Positions 4,896 through 6,304 of a DNA stretch of 6,304 nucleotides are shown here, piece by piece (the first letter of the stretch is position 1; every line of letters begins with the position of its first letter). Below the pieces are notes generated by a model. That model ran no database searches and was not told the origin of the DNA. It saw only the letters and a program-made list of their open reading frames with translations. Origin of the DNA: Bacillota bacterium (GTDB lineage Bacteria > Bacillota > Sulfobacillia > RBS10-35 > JAJYVM01). Both the position numbers and the translations under genes were made by a program. The DNA lies in NCBI GenBank assembly GCA_021792015.1, contig JAJYVM010000233.1, positions 1 through 6,304 on the forward strand, in the 5' to 3' direction.

Positions 4896-5575
4896 CAGGC
4901 GCGTGGCCCTATGCGGTAGTGACCGCACAGCTCCAAGAAGTGCTGGTTCCAGATCACCGGCGTCACAGACGGATTGGCCACCATCTCCCGGGCCCGATCC
5001 ACCAGCAACGTCAGCGGCGCGCCGCCGAAGTGGCCCAGGGAGGACTCGATGGCCTCGAACACCGAGGCCTGGCTGTGATCCAGGCTAACGGTGAAGTGCC
5101 GCCGGCGGCTGAAGCCGAGGATCAGGTCGAAGATGTAGACCCTGGCGAGTTCGCCGCCCAAGCGCACGGTGTATGGCGACCAGTCGAACTGTCCCTGGTA
5201 GCCCGGCGGCGTCTCGAAGCGCTCCGTGGCTTTGGTGTGCTGAGCCGCGCGTTCCTGGCGCAGCTCGTGCAGGAATCGATACAGTGTCGCCGGCGAACCG
5301 GTATACGTGTAGCCAGACTCAGGCGCGGTCAACCGTTCATAGATGACGCTGCCGCGCAGCGGCTCCTCTCCGAACAGCCACTTCCCCAGCACGGGCCGCA
5401 GCTTGTCAAGCTCGCGGTTGGGTCGCGGTGCTCTGTGATAGCGTGGCTGCCCCTCATTGGCGATCGCCCTGCGCACGGTCTTGCGATCGACGCCCACCTC
5501 GCGCGCGATGGCCCGTACGCCTTTGCCCTGCGCCGCCAGCGTCCGGATCGTTGTCCACTGATCCAACAACAGCAC
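4871..5575 (-). pseudogene. istA: IS21-family transposase IstA, 5' (N-terminal) part, interrupted at codon 235
   Basis: This part encodes the first 235 residues of IstA. GTG 5575 follows GGGAGGAG by 7 bp; in-frame TTG codons just after it could also serve. An HTH is at about 18-38 (GVRAIAREVGVDRKTVRRAI). The integrase-like core starts near 125, with FDWSPY giving the first catalytic Asp131, LGFSRRRHF at 153-161, and LVDRAREMV giving Asp193 in place of the commoner DNxK block. The fragment ends at PRRGQTK. After Lys235 the frame runs into the inserted element and stops at 4829 after 13 foreign residues, so a truncated protein without the catalytic Glu would be made. Such a fragment keeps its DNA-binding domain and could still bind IS21 ends; that is inference. 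Confidence 0.92.
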
Positions 5576-5627
5576 CTCCGCTCTCCTCCCAAGCGTTTCC
5601 TCTCTTGGAAGGGGAGTATCCCCGGAG

Positions 5628-5678
5628 GTGGTCCCATTTTCACTGCGAAAGTGGTCCTATTTCCGATGAGAAACTACA
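5628..5678 (-). repeat. IS21 left terminus with two transposase-binding repeats
   Basis: On the minus strand the terminus starts TGTAGTTTC at 5678 and holds two similar blocks, GGAAATAGGACCAC (5664-5651) and GAAAATGGGACCAC (5641-5628), set 23 bp apart. IS21-family ends start with TG and carry several such copies near each terminus for IstA binding. The position exactly matches the break in the DUF4160 reading frame, supporting 5678/5679 as the junction. The right terminus and the target duplication are not in the window. Confidence 0.75.
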
Positions 5679-5876
5679 CCAGTCCATCACTTGCCGCAGC
5701 TTTCCCCGAGGGAGCGACCCCCACTCGATATATGGGGCGGCGGCGTCGAGGTTGATGATAACTTCGTCCCCACCCAGTTCCGCGTGAAAATGTGGCGGGG
5801 GATGGTCGGGCACGTTCATGCGGATGTCTACGCCATCCAGGTACTTCAGAGTTCCGGACGCCGGCAGCCGCCCCAC
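5679..5876 (-). pseudogene. DUF4160-family protein gene, 3' end removed by the IS21 insertion
   Basis: The minus frame reads YLDGVDIRMNVPDHPPPHFHAE, then GGDEVIINLDAA and GSLPRGKLRQVMDW. The pattern IRM...DH.PPHFHA, followed by LP...LR.V..W, is diagnostic of DUF4160: small proteins of about 80-90 residues, often paired with DUF2442 in toxin-antitoxin-like neighbourhoods, biochemical role unknown. The frame meets the IS21 terminus straight after the TGG codon (5681-5679) and reads 12 foreign residues to a stop at 5640. About 10-20 C-terminal residues appear lost. The start is uncertain: GTG 5876 gives a family-like length, whereas ATGs at 5957 and 5975 would add residues without similarity, and no clear Shine-Dalgarno is present. 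No DUF2442 partner is visible; it would lie beyond the insertion. Confidence 0.8.
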
Positions 5877-6011
5877 CCCCACGTCGCAGCGGCTCGATGG
5901 TAGGGAATGGTTCGACACGGCTCGCCAGGTTCCTACGAAACATATCGGGCTGCCCATCGGAATTGTGGGGGCCACTTAGCGCCCCGCTCCGTCAGCTGTC
6001 GTACACACCGC

Positions 6012-6304
6012 CTACCTCGCGTAGCTCCGACTCTTCTCTGCGCCAAGCAGCCGCGCTACCGTAGCACGCCCAACCTTCAGCCTTCGCGCAGCCTCCCACT
6101 GGCTTATGCGGCCTTCCATCGGGTCCAGCCTGATCTTGCGCCACCGCGCTGCCGTCTGCCAGTCGGCCACTACCGAGGGACAGCCGATTCGCCGGCCCTG
6201 CGCCCTAGCTCGCGCCATACCCGCGGTCACCCGCTCCCGGATGATCTCGCGCTCAAACTCCGCGACCACGCCGAGTACCCCGACCAGCATGCGGCCGGCG
6301 GCGC
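6012..6304 (-). CDS. Small serine recombinase (resolvase/invertase), C-terminal part cut by window edge
   Basis: The frame is open from the right edge to TAG at 6014-6012. It reads AAGRMLVGVLGVVAEFEREIIRERV, then AGMARARAQGRRIGCPS, matching the end of the catalytic domain and the long E-helix of Tn3-resolvase/Pin-type recombinases (family pattern: GR...G.L...AEFER..I.ER...G...A...GR..GRP). A C-terminal HTH follows (ISQWEAARRLKVGRATVARLL). The catalytic serine and arginines lie upstream, outside the window; the internal ATG at 6290 is not the true start. Between the HTH and the hinge is an insertion-like stretch (ADWQTAARWRKIRLDPMEG) that makes the linker a little longer than usual. It is distinct from the large recombinase of the inserted element. 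Downstream, 135 bp with no feature separate it from the DUF4160 remnant. Confidence 0.88.
   Translation of the reverse strand, partial: AAGRMLVGVLGVVAEFEREIIRERVTAGMARARAQGRRIGCPSVVADWQTAARWRKIRLDPMEGRISQWEAARRLKVGRATVARLLGAEKSRSYAR

Larger units (their letters stand above)
250..5678 (-). mobile_element. IS21-family element, interrupted and lacking istB within this window
   Basis: The element starts at the TGTAG terminus (5678), runs through istA, and is split by the 3.8-kb serine element. Without that insertion the visible part would be about 1.6 kb. Past the istA stop there is no recognisable istB (AAA+ ATPase with Walker motifs); IS4-type transposase sequence begins within about 150 bp. 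The element is therefore doubly disabled: istA split and the istB side displaced or lost. The downstream limit given is only the istA stop. Confidence 0.75.

Noticed and set aside
5611..5623. GGGGA-3-TCCCC hairpin upstream of istA
   Set aside because: The stem is short with a 3-base loop and no T-run; it may be part of the IS21 end, but no separate role can be supported.
4829..5755. Plus-strand frames over the istA 5' part
   Set aside because: They are antisense to a recognised transposase fragment, and the residue composition is that of a shadow frame.

Overview
The window is high-GC DNA from a bacterium, most likely a GC-rich proteobacterium, although no gene here fixes the taxon. Almost everything in it is mobile DNA, stacked as insertions within insertions. 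There is no rRNA, tRNA, CRISPR array or metabolic gene.

Layout. From 1 to 99 (minus) is the start of an IS4/Tn5-type transposase that runs off the left edge. From 250 to 1053 and from 4871 to 5575 (both minus) are the 3' and 5' parts of a single IS21-family istA gene. Between them lies a 3.8-kb element with its own genes, all on the plus strand: a DUF5372-like gene without a usable start codon (1110-1346), a promoter and repeat region (1347-1529), a two-HTH protein (1530-2000), a small protein translationally coupled to it (1997-2251), a 713-residue large serine recombinase (2256-4397), and an unrecognised 113-residue protein (4427-4768). The IS21 left terminus, with two copies of its repeat, is at 5628-5678. 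It cuts the 3' end off a DUF4160 gene (5679 to about 5876, minus). At the right edge is the C-terminal part of a small serine resolvase/invertase (6012-6304, minus).

Main result. The 3.8-kb element is bounded by a 6-bp direct repeat, CCTTGG, at 1053-1058 and 4870-4875. Removing one copy plus the DNA between the copies rejoins istA exactly in frame, giving a 502-codon transposase with the expected QTKGKVE motif. The insertion lies four residues before the presumed catalytic glutamate. Inside the element, each core is flanked at the same distance (12 bp) by a 12-bp arm; the two arms are inverted repeats matching at 10 of 12 positions. Circularised, they form a symmetric attP centred on TT, as expected for a large serine integrase. 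The window therefore appears to hold a complete serine-integrase element with both ends, its target, and a reconstructable empty site.

How the genes may work together. A sigma70-like promoter at 1467-1494 probably drives the HTH gene, the small coupled gene and the recombinase as one operon. A repeated 9-bp motif, with one copy over the -10 box, suggests autoregulation, perhaps by the HTH protein. The nested order gives a relative history: DUF4160 gene first, then IS21 into it, then the serine element into istA. The IS4-type sequence also arrived after IS21 if it is what replaced istB, but its order relative to the serine element cannot be told.
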